Below, in pieces: positions 34,242-43,125 of a stretch of 64,000 nucleotides of DNA; positions within the stretch are counted from its first letter, which is position 1, and each line of letters begins with the position of its first letter. The translations under genes were made by a program, and so were the position numbers. The stretch is from JACVRW01 sp963846505. Lineage in GTDB: Bacteria > Actinomycetota > Thermoleophilia > Solirubrobacterales > Thermoleophilaceae. The stretch spans positions 310,001 to 374,000 of the forward strand of contig CAWJWD010000001.1 in the NCBI GenBank assembly GCA_963846505.1, given 5' to 3'. Under the pieces are notes generated by a model. The model had not been told where the DNA came from. It was given only the letters and a program-made list of their open reading frames with translations, and made no database searches.

Positions 34242-34460
34242 CTAGCGGGAGACGGCGCGCCGGAACAGCAGCGTGCAGACGATCGCCACGATCACGGCGA
34301 TCACCGGAATGCCGAAGCCCATCACGCCCACGAGAGCGAGCACGAAGGTGACGACGGCGATCGCACCGGCGACGCCACCGGCGAGCGCCAAGCGGTACGC
34401 GCGCTGCTCGCGCGCGCGACGAGACGGTGGGCCTGCGGACCGACGGGAGAGCTCGCTCAT
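34242..34460 (-). CDS. Small two-helix membrane protein
   Basis: Protein of 72 aa. A basic N-terminus (RRSAGPPSRRAREQRAYRL) is followed by two hydrophobic helices (ALAGGVAGAIAVVTFVLALV and FGIPVIAVIVAIVCTLLF) and a basic end (RRAVSR). It has two transmembrane segments with both ends probably inside. It precedes the protease fusion gene on the same strand with an 89-bp gap. Such short actinobacterial membrane proteins are common and mostly unnamed. No function assigned. Confidence 0.65.
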   Translation of the reverse strand: MSELSRRSAGPPSRRAREQRAYRLALAGGVAGAIAVVTFVLALVGVMGFGIPVIAVIVAIVCTLLFRRAVSR

Positions 34461-34525
34461 GGGTCAACCGTAGCGGGACGGGCAGGCACCCAAGCCAACC
34501 GGCGCTCGAGCCCGCCGCGTGCGCT

Positions 34526-37500
34526 CTAGCCGCGCGTCGTGCGCGCGCGCACGGCGGCGGCGGCGAAGCCGGCCCCGCCGGCATAGCGGGCCGTGACCTC
34601 GAGCATCCTCCCGTCCGCGCAGCGCCCGGGCAGCCTGAGCGTCGTACGCCAGCGCCCGCGCTTGGGCTTCGCGCGCTTGGAGACGGCCTTGCCGGCGCAG
34701 CGGGCACCGACCTCGAGCCGCCCCTTGGCCGCCTTGGCGACGCTGCCGGTCACGAGCAGGCGGTTGCCGCTGCGCGCGACCTTGCCGAGCTTCAGCTTCG
34801 GCGACTTCTTCTTGCAGGGCGTCCCGATCGACGTCTCAATGCCCTTGGCCTTGCCGTTGTGGCCGCCGAAGTAGCCCTTGGCGATCAGCTTGCGCGAGCT
34901 GCCGCAGAGATTCCGGTTCGCGACGAGGATGCCGTGGCCGCCGCCCTCGATCTCGAGCGCGAAGCGCGAGATCGGCGCGTCGGGCAGCGTCGGGAAGGTC
35001 GTCACCAGATGACCGCGTTCGACCGAGGTGACGGCGCGCACGTTGATCGCCACCTCGCCGCGCAGCGTCGCCAGCAGCGTCGGCAGCGTGCGGATCTGGC
35101 GGCCGGTGGTCGGATCGGTGCGCACGCCCTGGACGAAGTACACCGGCCCCGCCAGCGGCTTGTGCAGGATCGGGCTGCTCGCGCTCGCGCCGCCGATGAT
35201 CGACCCCTGCGGGCAGGTCGCCCGCTGTGCGTCCTCGACGCTGCAGAGCTGCTCGGCGTTGCCCGGGTCGAGCGCCAGGGCCAGCGGCAGCGACACCTTC
35301 GTCGACTGGATCCCGGCCTGGCCCTCCCCTTGGGTGGCAGTCGCGCGGACGCCGGGATGCTCGCCCTCGTCGAGCTGCTTGGCGCCGGTCAGCTTCAGGC
35401 CGAGCTTGGGCGCGAACCGCAGCGCGTCGCAGGCGTCGACGGGGAAGCTGGCCGCGACGTCGGCGCCAGCCCCGAGCGCGGAGCCGAGCACGCCGCTCAC
35501 CTGCTTGGCGCCGCACGAGGTCGGGTTGCGCATGAAGCCGGCGCGATCGACGTCGACCCTGACCGAGCGCAACCGCAGCGGCACGCCCTCGAGGATCTGG
35601 GGCAGCGGATCGCTGACGACGCTGACGTGCGCGTCCTCGGGATCGACCTGGATCCGCTGGCGCACGACGACCGTGCCGAGGTCGAACGGACCGGCGAGCG
35701 CGCGGATCACGACCACCATCCCGAACGGCGCGCCCTTGTAGGGGCCGGTCAGGTAGGCGGGACCGGAGAGGCCGAAGGGCTGCGCGCCCGGCCCCGCCTC
35801 GACCGAGGCCGTGCCGATGCGGCTGCCGGCCGGGCAGGCGCCGCTGGCGGCCTGCGCGTCGGGGCACTGGTCCACGCGCGCGAGCATGCCGAGCAGGCCC
35901 GGCGGCAGGTCGACGTCCACGCCCGCGAGCGGCTGGTGGCCGTCGTCGCGCCCGAGCGCCAGCGCGAACGGCGTGAAGGCGCCGGCGGCGGGGCTGCGCG
36001 TGCCGGCGCCGAGCGTGGGGGCGAACGGGTAGCCGTCGCAGCCGGTCACGTCGACCGCGGCGGACGGGGTGGCGGCCGGCTGCTCGGACCAGGGGGAGAG
36101 GTTCGAGCTGCCGGCCGCGTTCCCGCACGTGGGGGGAGAGGCCACGGGCGCAAGCGGCCCGTCGCGGAACGTGAGCGTGAAGTTGGAGAACGGCACCTGC
36201 GGGTTGTCCTCGAAGACCGTCGTCAGCTGGCCGGCGGCCGGGTCGGGGCGGATCGATCCCTTCAGGCGCACCGTCACCCCGCGCGCGTCGGCGTTCAGGA
36301 AGAGCCGGTAGCGATCGCCGGGCAGCGGCTGGCCGAGGTAGACGCCGCCGTTCAGCGCGTCGGCCAGCAGCGGCGTGGAGATCTGGGCGTCGCCGAGTCG
36401 CGAGGCCGCCGGGCAGGCGATCGGGTCGTGCGTGCCCTGGGCGAACTGCGCGTCGGTGCAGGCCTCGAGCCCGTTGGCGGCCGAGGGACTGATCGTCATG
36501 CCGGGCGGCAGCGTCACCGAGACGTTCTCGACGTGGGCGGTGCCGAGCACGTCGGGCTCCTGGGACTGCGGCACGTGCAGGTTGAAGGCAAACCCGAACG
36601 GCGCGTCGCGCGGCACCGTCGCCGGCCCGAACGAGATGTCCGGTTCGAAGGGCACGTCCTCGCAGTTGCGCGCGACCTCCGGCAGCGTCGACGTGGCCGT
36701 GGCCGTCGGCCCCTCGTGCGAGGCGACGCTCAAGCGCGTCGTCGGCAGCGGTCCGCTGCAGGTCGTCGGGTTGGTCAGGAACGGGATCCGGCCGGCGGTC
36801 GCGAGCTGCCCGCCGGGCGCGCAGACGGGGATCGGGACGAGCGACGTCGAGACGCAGAAGCGTCCGCGCTGCGCGTTGTGGTCGGGCAGGCCGGGCACGC
36901 CCCAGAAGGTCAGGCGCGAGTCGACGATCTCGGGGTTGTCGGCGACGTCGGAGATCGTGAAGAAGAGCCCGTAGTCGCTCGCGTCGCGCACGCCGCCGAT
37001 GATCTCGACCGGCTTCAGCGTGATGCCGAGCGGCTCGACGATCGCCGCCAGGATCGCGCCCGGCGCGCCCAGCAGCGCCTGCTGCGGGTTGAAGGCGAAG
37101 CGCGAGACCTGGTTCGGCCCGATCGTCATGTTGTAGAGCGGCAGCTCGAGGCCGACGCGCAGACCCATGAAGGTCGTCAGGTTGACGCGACCGATCTGCG
37201 CGTTGGCGGGACAGGCCGAGATCGCCAGTTGCGCGTCGCTGCACTGCGGCACCGCCTGCGGGTTGGAGATCAGGCCCGGCGGGACGTCGACGCGGATGTC
37301 CTTGACGTGCCCGTCAGGGGCACCAGACGGAAGCGTGTTCATCGCGAAGGCGGTGTAGCCCTCGAAGGGATGGCCGCCGGCCTGCTCGAAGAGGTTGCCC
37401 TCGTCGTCGACCACGCGGGCGTCGAAGGACTCGACCCCGAACGCGGCATGCGCGACCGGCACCAACAGCACGCTCAACACTGCAGCAGCCGTCAGCGCTT

Positions 37501-37528
37501 GCGCGCCTCTCCGTAGCACCCCTGCCAC
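34526..37528 (-). CDS. Large secreted repeat protein (LPPG / CPA-SRIG repeats)
   Basis: Protein of 1000 aa with a signal peptide (LTAAAVLSVLLVPVAHA, cleavage after AHA). The body repeats a unit with a strand ending LPPG(L/M), then a Cys-bearing helix and CPA-S-IG: VPQCSDAQLAISACPANAQI, LEACTDAQFAQ..CPAASRLG, VDQCPDAQAASGACPAGSRI and LCSVEDAQRATCPQGSIIGG. Each unit is followed by a VYLG/YLTG/VYFVQ strand. Paired cysteines point to disulfides and an extracellular site. The C-terminal 120 residues are a lysine-rich Ig-like domain. Similar proteins seem frequent in Thermoleophilia, but I know of no function; a surface-layer or adhesion role is only a guess. Confidence 0.8.
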   Translation of the reverse strand: MAGVLRRGAQALTAAAVLSVLLVPVAHAAFGVESFDARVVDDEGNLFEQAGGHPFEGYTAFAMNTLPSGAPDGHVKDIRVDVPPGLISNPQAVPQCSDAQLAISACPANAQIGRVNLTTFMGLRVGLELPLYNMTIGPNQVSRFAFNPQQALLGAPGAILAAIVEPLGITLKPVEIIGGVRDASDYGLFFTISDVADNPEIVDSRLTFWGVPGLPDHNAQRGRFCVSTSLVPIPVCAPGGQLATAGRIPFLTNPTTCSGPLPTTRLSVASHEGPTATATSTLPEVARNCEDVPFEPDISFGPATVPRDAPFGFAFNLHVPQSQEPDVLGTAHVENVSVTLPPGMTISPSAANGLEACTDAQFAQGTHDPIACPAASRLGDAQISTPLLADALNGGVYLGQPLPGDRYRLFLNADARGVTVRLKGSIRPDPAAGQLTTVFEDNPQVPFSNFTLTFRDGPLAPVASPPTCGNAAGSSNLSPWSEQPAATPSAAVDVTGCDGYPFAPTLGAGTRSPAAGAFTPFALALGRDDGHQPLAGVDVDLPPGLLGMLARVDQCPDAQAASGACPAGSRIGTASVEAGPGAQPFGLSGPAYLTGPYKGAPFGMVVVIRALAGPFDLGTVVVRQRIQVDPEDAHVSVVSDPLPQILEGVPLRLRSVRVDVDRAGFMRNPTSCGAKQVSGVLGSALGAGADVAASFPVDACDALRFAPKLGLKLTGAKQLDEGEHPGVRATATQGEGQAGIQSTKVSLPLALALDPGNAEQLCSVEDAQRATCPQGSIIGGASASSPILHKPLAGPVYFVQGVRTDPTTGRQIRTLPTLLATLRGEVAINVRAVTSVERGHLVTTFPTLPDAPISRFALEIEGGGHGILVANRNLCGSSRKLIAKGYFGGHNGKAKGIETSIGTPCKKKSPKLKLGKVARSGNRLLVTGSVAKAAKGRLEVGARCAGKAVSKRAKPKRGRWRTTLRLPGRCADGRMLEVTARYAGGAGFAAAAVRARTTRG

Positions 37529-37580
37529 GCCTCGACTGTGCCCCGCCGAGGCGCTCCCGAAACATGTGCGTGTCCCTATC

Positions 37581-38489
37581 TCAGCGAGTCACCCAGTCCG
37601 TCGGCCCGTCGTCCGGCGGCGTCCAGTCGAGCAGCGAGTCGGCGACCGTGCGCTTGCCGAAGGCGTAGTCGCCGAAGGCCTGGTCGCGCGCGGCGATCGT
37701 GTCCATCAGGTCGGCGTTGGCCTGGCGCGAGAACGCCGAGCCCTCGGGCGTGTGCCGCGCTGCGCCGTCGAGCAGCGTGCCGAGCGTCTGCGTCGTCGCG
37801 AGACCCATCTGCTCGACCGCCGCGTTGACGAGCAGCTTCATCATCCGCAGCTGGTTGCTCGGGATCAGCGCGATCCGCCGGCACAGCGAGAGCGCGGCGG
37901 CGTCGAGCTGCTCGCGTGGATACGAGCCGCTGGCGAAGCCCCATTCCGCGGCCGTGCGGCCGTCCATCGGATCGCCGGTCAGCAGCAGCCGCTTGGCTCG
38001 CTCGAGCCCGAGCCGGTAGAACCACATCGCCGTCGTCGGCGAGCCCCACACGCGCGCCGGCGGGTAGCCGATGCGGGCGTCGTCGGCGCAGACGATCAGG
38101 TCCGAGCACAGCGCGAGGTCCGAGCCGCCGCCGATGCAGACGCCCTGGACCTGGGCGACGACCGGCTTCGGCGAACGCCAGAGGCCCATGTAGGTGTCGA
38201 CGAAGCGCGACAGGTTGCCGTAGTCCTCGAGCGGGTCCCAAGGGCCGGCGCGGTCGATCGACTCCATCTCCTCGGCCGCCCAATCGAGGTCGTAGCCGGC
38301 GCAGAAGGCGCGGCCGGCACCGCGCAGGCGCAGCACCCGCACGTCGTCGTCGGCCTGCGCGCGTGCGATCGCGGCCGCCAACGCCTCGGCGAGGGCGGGG
38401 GTGACGGCGTTGAGTCGCTCGGGCCGGTTGAGGGTGAGGGTCGCGACGCCTGCCTCGACCTCGTACAGCAATGGGTTCTCGTCGCTCAT
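37581..38489 (-). CDS. Enoyl-CoA hydratase/isomerase (crotonase) family protein
   Basis: Crotonase-fold protein of 302 aa acting on acyl-CoA. The oxyanion-hole motifs are clear: GAGRAFCAGYDL and QGVCIGGGSDLALCSDLIV. The usual catalytic Glu pair is not evident; the corresponding stretch reads IGYPPARVWGSPTT, so hydration may be replaced by isomerase, hydrolase or other chemistry. The C-terminal helix AFSRQANADLMDTIAARDQA is atypically long. It is a single gene between the secreted repeat protein and an EamA-type transporter, so the pathway is not shown by context. Confidence 0.86.
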   Translation of the reverse strand: MSDENPLLYEVEAGVATLTLNRPERLNAVTPALAEALAAAIARAQADDDVRVLRLRGAGRAFCAGYDLDWAAEEMESIDRAGPWDPLEDYGNLSRFVDTYMGLWRSPKPVVAQVQGVCIGGGSDLALCSDLIVCADDARIGYPPARVWGSPTTAMWFYRLGLERAKRLLLTGDPMDGRTAAEWGFASGSYPREQLDAAALSLCRRIALIPSNQLRMMKLLVNAAVEQMGLATTQTLGTLLDGAARHTPEGSAFSRQANADLMDTIAARDQAFGDYAFGKRTVADSLLDWTPPDDGPTDWVTR

Positions 38490-38516
38490 GCGCGCATCAT
38501 CCCCAGGCGGGGTCGG

Positions 38517-39362
38517 CTAGGCGGCGATCAGGACGATGCCGGCGAGCGCCGCGGCGACGCCGGCGGTCTGCAACGGCGACAGGCGCTCGCCGAGCACGAC
38601 CGCGGCGAGGCCGACGGTGAACACCGGGAACAGCGAGCCGAGCACCGACACCAGCGACAGCTGCCCGTGGTCGGCGGCGGTGATGTAGAGCACCGTGCCG
38701 AGGACCAGCAACAGCCCGGGCAGCGCCAGCAGCGGCCAGTTGCGCTCGACGCGGATGCTGCCGAGTCGGCGGCCGGCCCAGACCGCCACCAGCGCGACGA
38801 GCATGATGCGCGCGTCCAGCAGCGCCCAGGCGTGACCGTCGGCCGAGGCCTTCGGCAACGCGGTCAGGAAGACGCCGAAGGCGACCGCGGAGGCGGTGGC
38901 GTAGAGGGCGCTCGCGCGTGGATCGGGATAGGCGCGGGCGCTGCCGTCTCCCTCGACCGTGCGGCGCGCGGCCAGGGCCGCTCCGCCCATCGCCAGCAGG
39001 AGGCCGAGCGCCTGCGTCCAGCGCAGCGAGTCGCCCGAGGCCAGGCCCCAGACGACCGGCACGATCGCCCCGGTCGCCCCGATCGGCGCCGCCACCGACA
39101 GCGGTCCGAGCTCGGCGGCCTTGTAGAAGCCGATCAACCCGCCGGCGTTGCCGGCGCCGGCGAGCAGCGCCAGCAGGGTCGCGGAGGTCGGCAGCGTCGC
39201 GCCGCCGTCCTCGGCGACGTAGAGCGCGCACGCCGCCAGCGCCGCCAGCTGCGAGATCACGATCACCGTGACGAGCGCGTGCGTCCGCGCAAGCTGCGGG
39301 CCGATGAAGTTCGAGACCCCGTAGCAAGCGGACGACCCCAGAGCCAGGACGACGGCGAGCAC
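38517..39362 (-). CDS. EamA/DMT-superfamily transporter
   Basis: Membrane protein of 281 aa with ten predicted helices in two five-helix EamA halves: SSACYGVSNFIGPQL to QALGLLLAMGGAALAARR, and ALYATASAVAFGVFLTALPK to LQTAGVAAALAGIVLI. The motif LGSLFPVFTVGLAAVVLGERL is the usual end of an EamA domain. The family exports amino acids, metabolites or drugs. The GTG start at 39362 lies 33 bp from the divergent histidine kinase gene. Substrate unknown. Confidence 0.86.
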   Translation of the reverse strand: MLAVVLALGSSACYGVSNFIGPQLARTHALVTVIVISQLAALAACALYVAEDGGATLPTSATLLALLAGAGNAGGLIGFYKAAELGPLSVAAPIGATGAIVPVVWGLASGDSLRWTQALGLLLAMGGAALAARRTVEGDGSARAYPDPRASALYATASAVAFGVFLTALPKASADGHAWALLDARIMLVALVAVWAGRRLGSIRVERNWPLLALPGLLLVLGTVLYITAADHGQLSLVSVLGSLFPVFTVGLAAVVLGERLSPLQTAGVAAALAGIVLIAA

Positions 39363-39395
39363 CCACGCGAGTCTCGCAGGCAGTAGCCTCGGCCC

Positions 39396-41159
39396 ATGGC
39401 CTCCGGGGCGCTCGATGACCTGCTCGAGATCGCTCCCGACCCGACGCTGGTGATCGATCGGCAGCTGCGCATCGTGGCGGCCGGCGAGCCGGCCGCGAGA
39501 CTGTTCGGTCGTTCGCGCGACCAGCTGCTGACGCTGCCGCTGGAGGCGCTGATCCCCGGCGGCGTGCTCGATCCCGAGCAGAAGCTGAGCGCCCTGCGCG
39601 GCGACGGCTCGGAGCTGCCGATCGAGATCTCCGTGCGCGTGCTCGACCAGCTCGAGGGACCGCTGCTGGCCGTCGCGGTGCGGGACGTCACCGAGCGTCG
39701 CCGGCGCGCGGCGACGCTGCGCGAGGAGAGCGAGCGCTTCCGGCGGCTGTTCGAGGACGGGCCGGTGGCGATGGCGCTCGTGGGCGAGGACTTCAAGCTC
39801 GCCGAGGTCAACGACGCCTTCTGTCGCCTGACGGGCTACGGCGCCGAGGAGCTGGCCGGCCTGACGTTCTCGGACATCACCCATCCCGACGACGTCGACG
39901 TCGGCCTGCGGCTCGCGAGCCGCAGCTTCGCCGGCGAGCTCGAGAACTTCTCGCTCGACAAGCGCTACGTGACCAAGAGCGGCGAGGTGGTCTGGATCGA
40001 GCTGAGCGTCTCCCCGATCCGCGACGAGGACGGCCGGCTGCTCAAGAGCCTCGGCCTGATGCAGGACATCACCGAGCGTCGCCGCGCGCTGACGCTCGCC
40101 CGCGAGCAGCTCGAGCGGCTCGAGCGCGACCGCGACCGCATCCTCGAGTCCGCCGGCGAGGGCATCTACCACGTCGACGCGGACGGCTTGATCACGTTCG
40201 CCAACCCGGCCGCCGCCGAGTTGCTCGGCTGGCCGGCCGAGGCGCTCGTCGGCAAGCCGGCGCACGAGGTGCTGCACCACACGCGCGCCGACGGTCAGCA
40301 CTACCCGCGCGAACGCTGCCCGATCCACCAGCCCGGCGGTGCCCCGTCGGTCCAGCACGTCACCGACGACCTCTTCTGGCGCCGCGACGGCACCAGCTTC
40401 CCGGTCCACTACACGAGCGCGCCCGTGCGCGAGCCCGGCGCCGGCGGCGCGGTGATCGTCTTCACCGACGTCAGCGAGCGCGTGCGCATGGAGACCGCGC
40501 TGCGCGACGCCCGCGAGCGCGCCGCGCGCGAGCGCCTGGCCGCCGCCGAGGCCGAGCGCGCGCGCTGGGCGCGCGAGCTGCACGACGAGACGCTGCAGGG
40601 CCTGGCCGCCGTGCACGTGCTGCTGTCCTCCGGCATCCGCGCCGCGGCGGCCGACGACATGCGCGGACGCATGCGCCTCGCCCAGGAGCAGATCGAGTCG
40701 GAGCTGGACAAGCTGCGCGGGCTGATCAGCGACCTGCGTCCCGCGGCGCTCGACGAGCTCGGGCTCGAGGCCTCGGTGCGCGACCTGGCCGAGCGCACCC
40801 AGGTCGTCTACGGCATCGAGGTGGCGACGGCGCTCGCGCTGCCGGCTCGCGTGGACGGAGCGGCGCGACCCGCGACCGAGGTCGAGACGGCCGCCTACCG
40901 GATCACGCAGGAGTGCCTCTCGAACGCCGCCCGCCACGGCCAGGCCACGCGCGTGGCCGTCGAGCTGGCCGAGGCAGACGGCTCGCTGCACGTCCGCATC
41001 CGCGACGACGGCCGCGGCTTCGACGTCGGCGACGACACGGGCGGCTTCGGCCTGCGCGGCATGCGCGAGCGGGTCGACCTGCTCGACGGCCGCCTGGCGA
41101 TCGAGTCGAGCGCGAAGGGAACCGAGGTCACGGCCTCCTTGCCGCTCGCGCTCGTGTAG
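39396..41159 (+). CDS. Multi-PAS sensor histidine kinase (NarX/HisKA_3 class)
   Basis: Cytosolic kinase of 587 aa with three PAS domains (starts near 6, 118 and 250; FKLAEVNDAFCRLTGYGAEE and ITFANPAAAELLGWPAEA are typical), a coiled stretch, a HisKA_3 dimerisation domain with the phospho-acceptor in ARELHDETLQGL, and a HATPase_c domain (N-box QECLSNAARHG, G-box DDGRGFDVGDDTGGFGLRGM). No membrane helices, so the signal is internal, such as redox state or a small ligand. The convergent LuxR-type response regulator gene 47 bp downstream is the obvious partner. Confidence 0.9.
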   Translation: MASGALDDLLEIAPDPTLVIDRQLRIVAAGEPAARLFGRSRDQLLTLPLEALIPGGVLDPEQKLSALRGDGSELPIEISVRVLDQLEGPLLAVAVRDVTERRRRAATLREESERFRRLFEDGPVAMALVGEDFKLAEVNDAFCRLTGYGAEELAGLTFSDITHPDDVDVGLRLASRSFAGELENFSLDKRYVTKSGEVVWIELSVSPIRDEDGRLLKSLGLMQDITERRRALTLAREQLERLERDRDRILESAGEGIYHVDADGLITFANPAAAELLGWPAEALVGKPAHEVLHHTRADGQHYPRERCPIHQPGGAPSVQHVTDDLFWRRDGTSFPVHYTSAPVREPGAGGAVIVFTDVSERVRMETALRDARERAARERLAAAEAERARWARELHDETLQGLAAVHVLLSSGIRAAAADDMRGRMRLAQEQIESELDKLRGLISDLRPAALDELGLEASVRDLAERTQVVYGIEVATALALPARVDGAARPATEVETAAYRITQECLSNAARHGQATRVAVELAEADGSLHVRIRDDGRGFDVGDDTGGFGLRGMRERVDLLDGRLAIESSAKGTEVTASLPLALV

Positions 41160-41206
41160 GGCGAGGTCTCGCCGAGGCCTCGTTCGAGGGAACGCTTCGC
41201 GAAGCG

Positions 41207-41866
41207 CTAGGTCGGCAGGTCGCTCGCCTCGACGAGACCGCGCTCGAGCGCGTAGTCGACGAGGTCCGAGCGGCGCGAGCGACCGAGCTTGCGCTGGATG
41301 CGCGCGCGGTGGCTCTCGACGGTGCGCACGCTGAGGAAGAGTCGCTCCGCCATCTCGCGGTTCGTGCGCCCGCGGGCGATCAGGCGCAGCACCTCGATCT
41401 CGCGCTCGGTCAGCTCGGAGGCCGCACGGCCCGCCGCGGCGGAGGTCGCGGCCAGGCGAGCGCCGAGTTGGGGATCGAGGTACGTGCCGTCGGCGGCGAC
41501 GACGCCGATCGCCTCCAGCAGTTGGCTGCCCGCCGCCTCCTTGGGCACGTAGCCGGCGGCGCCGACGCGCAGCGCCTCGCCGGCGAAGCTCGGGTCGCGC
41601 TGGGCGGTCAGCACCAGCACGCGCGTCTCGGGGCTCGTCTCGCGCAGGCGCGGGATCGCGGGCAGACTCGGCTGACCCGGCATGTGCAGGTCGAGCACGA
41701 GCACGTCGGGGCGCGTGCGCTCGACCTGCTCGATCGCGCTCGCCACGTCACCGGCCTCGGCGACGACCTCGATGCCCGGCTCCGCTTCCAGCAGCAGTCG
41801 CAGGCCGGTGCGGACGACCACGTGGTCGTCCGCGAGGACGACGGTCAGCGGGCTGTGCTCGGTCAT
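41207..41866 (-). CDS. NarL/LuxR-family response regulator
   Basis: Protein of 219 aa with an N-terminal receiver domain (acidic pocket in LADDHVVVR, phospho-Asp in DVLVLDLHMPG, VLTAQRD, YVPKEAAG) and a C-terminal LuxR helix-turn-helix (ELTEREIEVLRLIARGRTNR, FLSVRTVESHRARIQRKL). It is convergent with the histidine kinase gene, so the pair forms a two-component system despite not being co-transcribed. Its promoter region is shared with the divergent type III polyketide synthase gene and contains a perfect 19-bp palindrome, its likely binding site. Confidence 0.91.
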   Translation of the reverse strand: MTEHSPLTVVLADDHVVVRTGLRLLLEAEPGIEVVAEAGDVASAIEQVERTRPDVLVLDLHMPGQPSLPAIPRLRETSPETRVLVLTAQRDPSFAGEALRVGAAGYVPKEAAGSQLLEAIGVVAADGTYLDPQLGARLAATSAAAGRAASELTEREIEVLRLIARGRTNREMAERLFLSVRTVESHRARIQRKLGRSRRSDLVDYALERGLVEASDLPT

Positions 41867-41921
41867 GTGCGGCGGGCCTCGACGCCGGCCATTGTCCCAG
41901 GCCGGACGGGCACGACACGCC

Positions 41922-41940
41922 TTCCGTAGTAACTACGGAA
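41922..41940. promoter_or_regulatory. Perfect 19-bp palindrome, probable response-regulator operator
   Basis: TTCCGTAGTAACTACGGAA is perfectly palindromic around a central A. It lies between the divergent response-regulator and type III polyketide synthase genes, 56 bp from the first start and 87 bp from the second, suitable for a LuxR/NarL-type dimer that activates both. On the minus strand GACAAT (plus 41891-41896) could be the -10 of the regulator promoter. The palindrome is directly visible; the binding protein is inferred. Confidence 0.65.
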
Positions 41941-41988
41941 CGCCGCTGCGTAGCCGGTTCGGCACCTCGGTCTGCGGGCTTCTGCGTC

Positions 41989-42017
41989 TTGTCGGCACCC
42001 CGGGCGACGCCGATAGT
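41989..42017 (+). promoter_or_regulatory. Putative promoter of the type III polyketide synthase gene
   Basis: TTGTCG (41989-41994) and GATAGT (42012-42017) are exactly 17 bp apart, the preferred spacing for a housekeeping sigma factor in Actinobacteria. The ATG at 42027 is nine bases past the -10, so the mRNA would be leaderless or nearly so. The palindrome at 41922-41940 lies about 50 bp upstream of the -35, consistent with an activator site. Confidence 0.5.
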
Positions 42018-42026
42018 TCGCCGCCG

Positions 42027-43106
42027 ATGAGCGAGTTGTCAGAGGCCGTCGCAGACGCGGCGCACGCGGGCGGTCGTCCGTCAGCGGCCGCCCGCATCGC
42101 GGCCCTGGCCGTCGCCGACCCTCCCGGTGCGCTCGACCAGGACGAGGTGCTCGAGCTGCTCGGCCTCGGCGGGGATCCGTTCGCCCACGACGTGTTCGCC
42201 AGCTGCGGCGTGCGCCGGCGCCGGCTCGAGCTCGACGAGGAGCTGCTGGCCAGCACGCTGCAGGAGCGCACCCCCCGCACCGAACGCCGGCTGCTGGCGC
42301 TCGCGGTCGAGACGCTCGACCAGCTCCAGCTCGACCCGGACGAGATCGGCGTGGTCGTGACGGCGACGTACTGGTCAGTCGGCGGGCCGACGCTCGCCCA
42401 CCGCCTCGTCGAGCACTACGGACTCGATCCCTCCTGCGACAAGTACCACCTCGTCGGCGTCGGTTGCGCCAGCGCCGTGCCGCTGCTGCGCCTGGCCTCC
42501 CAGGCGCTGCGCGACCGCCCCGGACAGCGCGCGCTCGTGGTCGCAGCGGAGAGCGTCTCCGGCTTCCTCACAGCCGCGCGCCCCGGCGACGCGCGCGTGA
42601 AGGTGGTCGGCTCGGCGCTGTTCGGCGACGGCTGCGCCGCCGCAGTGCTCGACTTCGACCCGGCCGCACCCGGACCCGCGCTCGTGGCGAGCAGCGTGCA
42701 CCAGGTGGCCGGCACGCTCGACCACGTCCGCTTCGCCGTCGACGCCGACGACAGCCACATGGCGATCGCGCGCGAGCTGCCCGAGCTGGCCGAGCTGCAG
42801 CTGCCGGCGCTCGTCACGGACTTCCTCGCCGAGCACGGCCTCGATTCGGACCGGATTGACCACTGGCTGGTCCACCCGGGCGGGCGCGGCATCGTCGAGG
42901 GCGTGCAGCGCGGCTTGGGGCTGAGCCCCGAGCAGGTGGCGACGAGCGCCGGCGTGTTGGCCGAGCACGGCAACGTCGGCACGCCCTCGGCCTTCTACGT
43001 GCTGGCCGCGACGCAGGCCGAGCGTGATCCCGCGCCTGGCGAGCACGGCCTGATGGTGACGATCGGGCCCGGCGTGACCGTCGGGCTGGGACTGCTGCAG
43101 TGGTGA
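42027..43106 (+). CDS. Type III polyketide synthase (chalcone synthase family)
   Basis: Thiolase-fold condensing enzyme of 359 aa that extends an acyl-CoA starter with malonyl-CoA without a carrier protein. The Cys-His-Asn triad is visible as VGVGCASAVPLLRLA, HWLVHPGGRGIVEGV and AEHGNVGTPSAFYVLAA, with RFAVDADDSHMAI typical of the family. Length and the WLVHPGG motif separate it from KAS III. Bacterial relatives make alkylresorcinols, alkylpyrones or naphthalenes. The neighbouring sulfotransferase-like gene may act on the product. Control by the adjacent two-component system is likely from the shared promoter region. Confidence 0.86.
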   Translation: MSELSEAVADAAHAGGRPSAAARIAALAVADPPGALDQDEVLELLGLGGDPFAHDVFASCGVRRRRLELDEELLASTLQERTPRTERRLLALAVETLDQLQLDPDEIGVVVTATYWSVGGPTLAHRLVEHYGLDPSCDKYHLVGVGCASAVPLLRLASQALRDRPGQRALVVAAESVSGFLTAARPGDARVKVVGSALFGDGCAAAVLDFDPAAPGPALVASSVHQVAGTLDHVRFAVDADDSHMAIARELPELAELQLPALVTDFLAEHGLDSDRIDHWLVHPGGRGIVEGVQRGLGLSPEQVATSAGVLAEHGNVGTPSAFYVLAATQAERDPAPGEHGLMVTIGPGVTVGLGLLQW

Positions 43107-43125
43107 CGACGACGGAGGTTTGCCC

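Noticed and set aside
34427..37516. 1029-aa open frame on the plus strand opposite the secreted repeat protein
   Set aside because: It is rich in Arg, Ala, Gly and His with no domain pattern, and lies exactly antisense to a protein with signal peptide and repeats; long antisense frames are normal at this GC content.
42027..43106. KAS III (FabH) for the thiolase-fold gene
   Set aside because: The WLVHPGGRGIVEGV and GNVGTPSAFYVL motifs and overall order fit type III polyketide synthases better than FabH.
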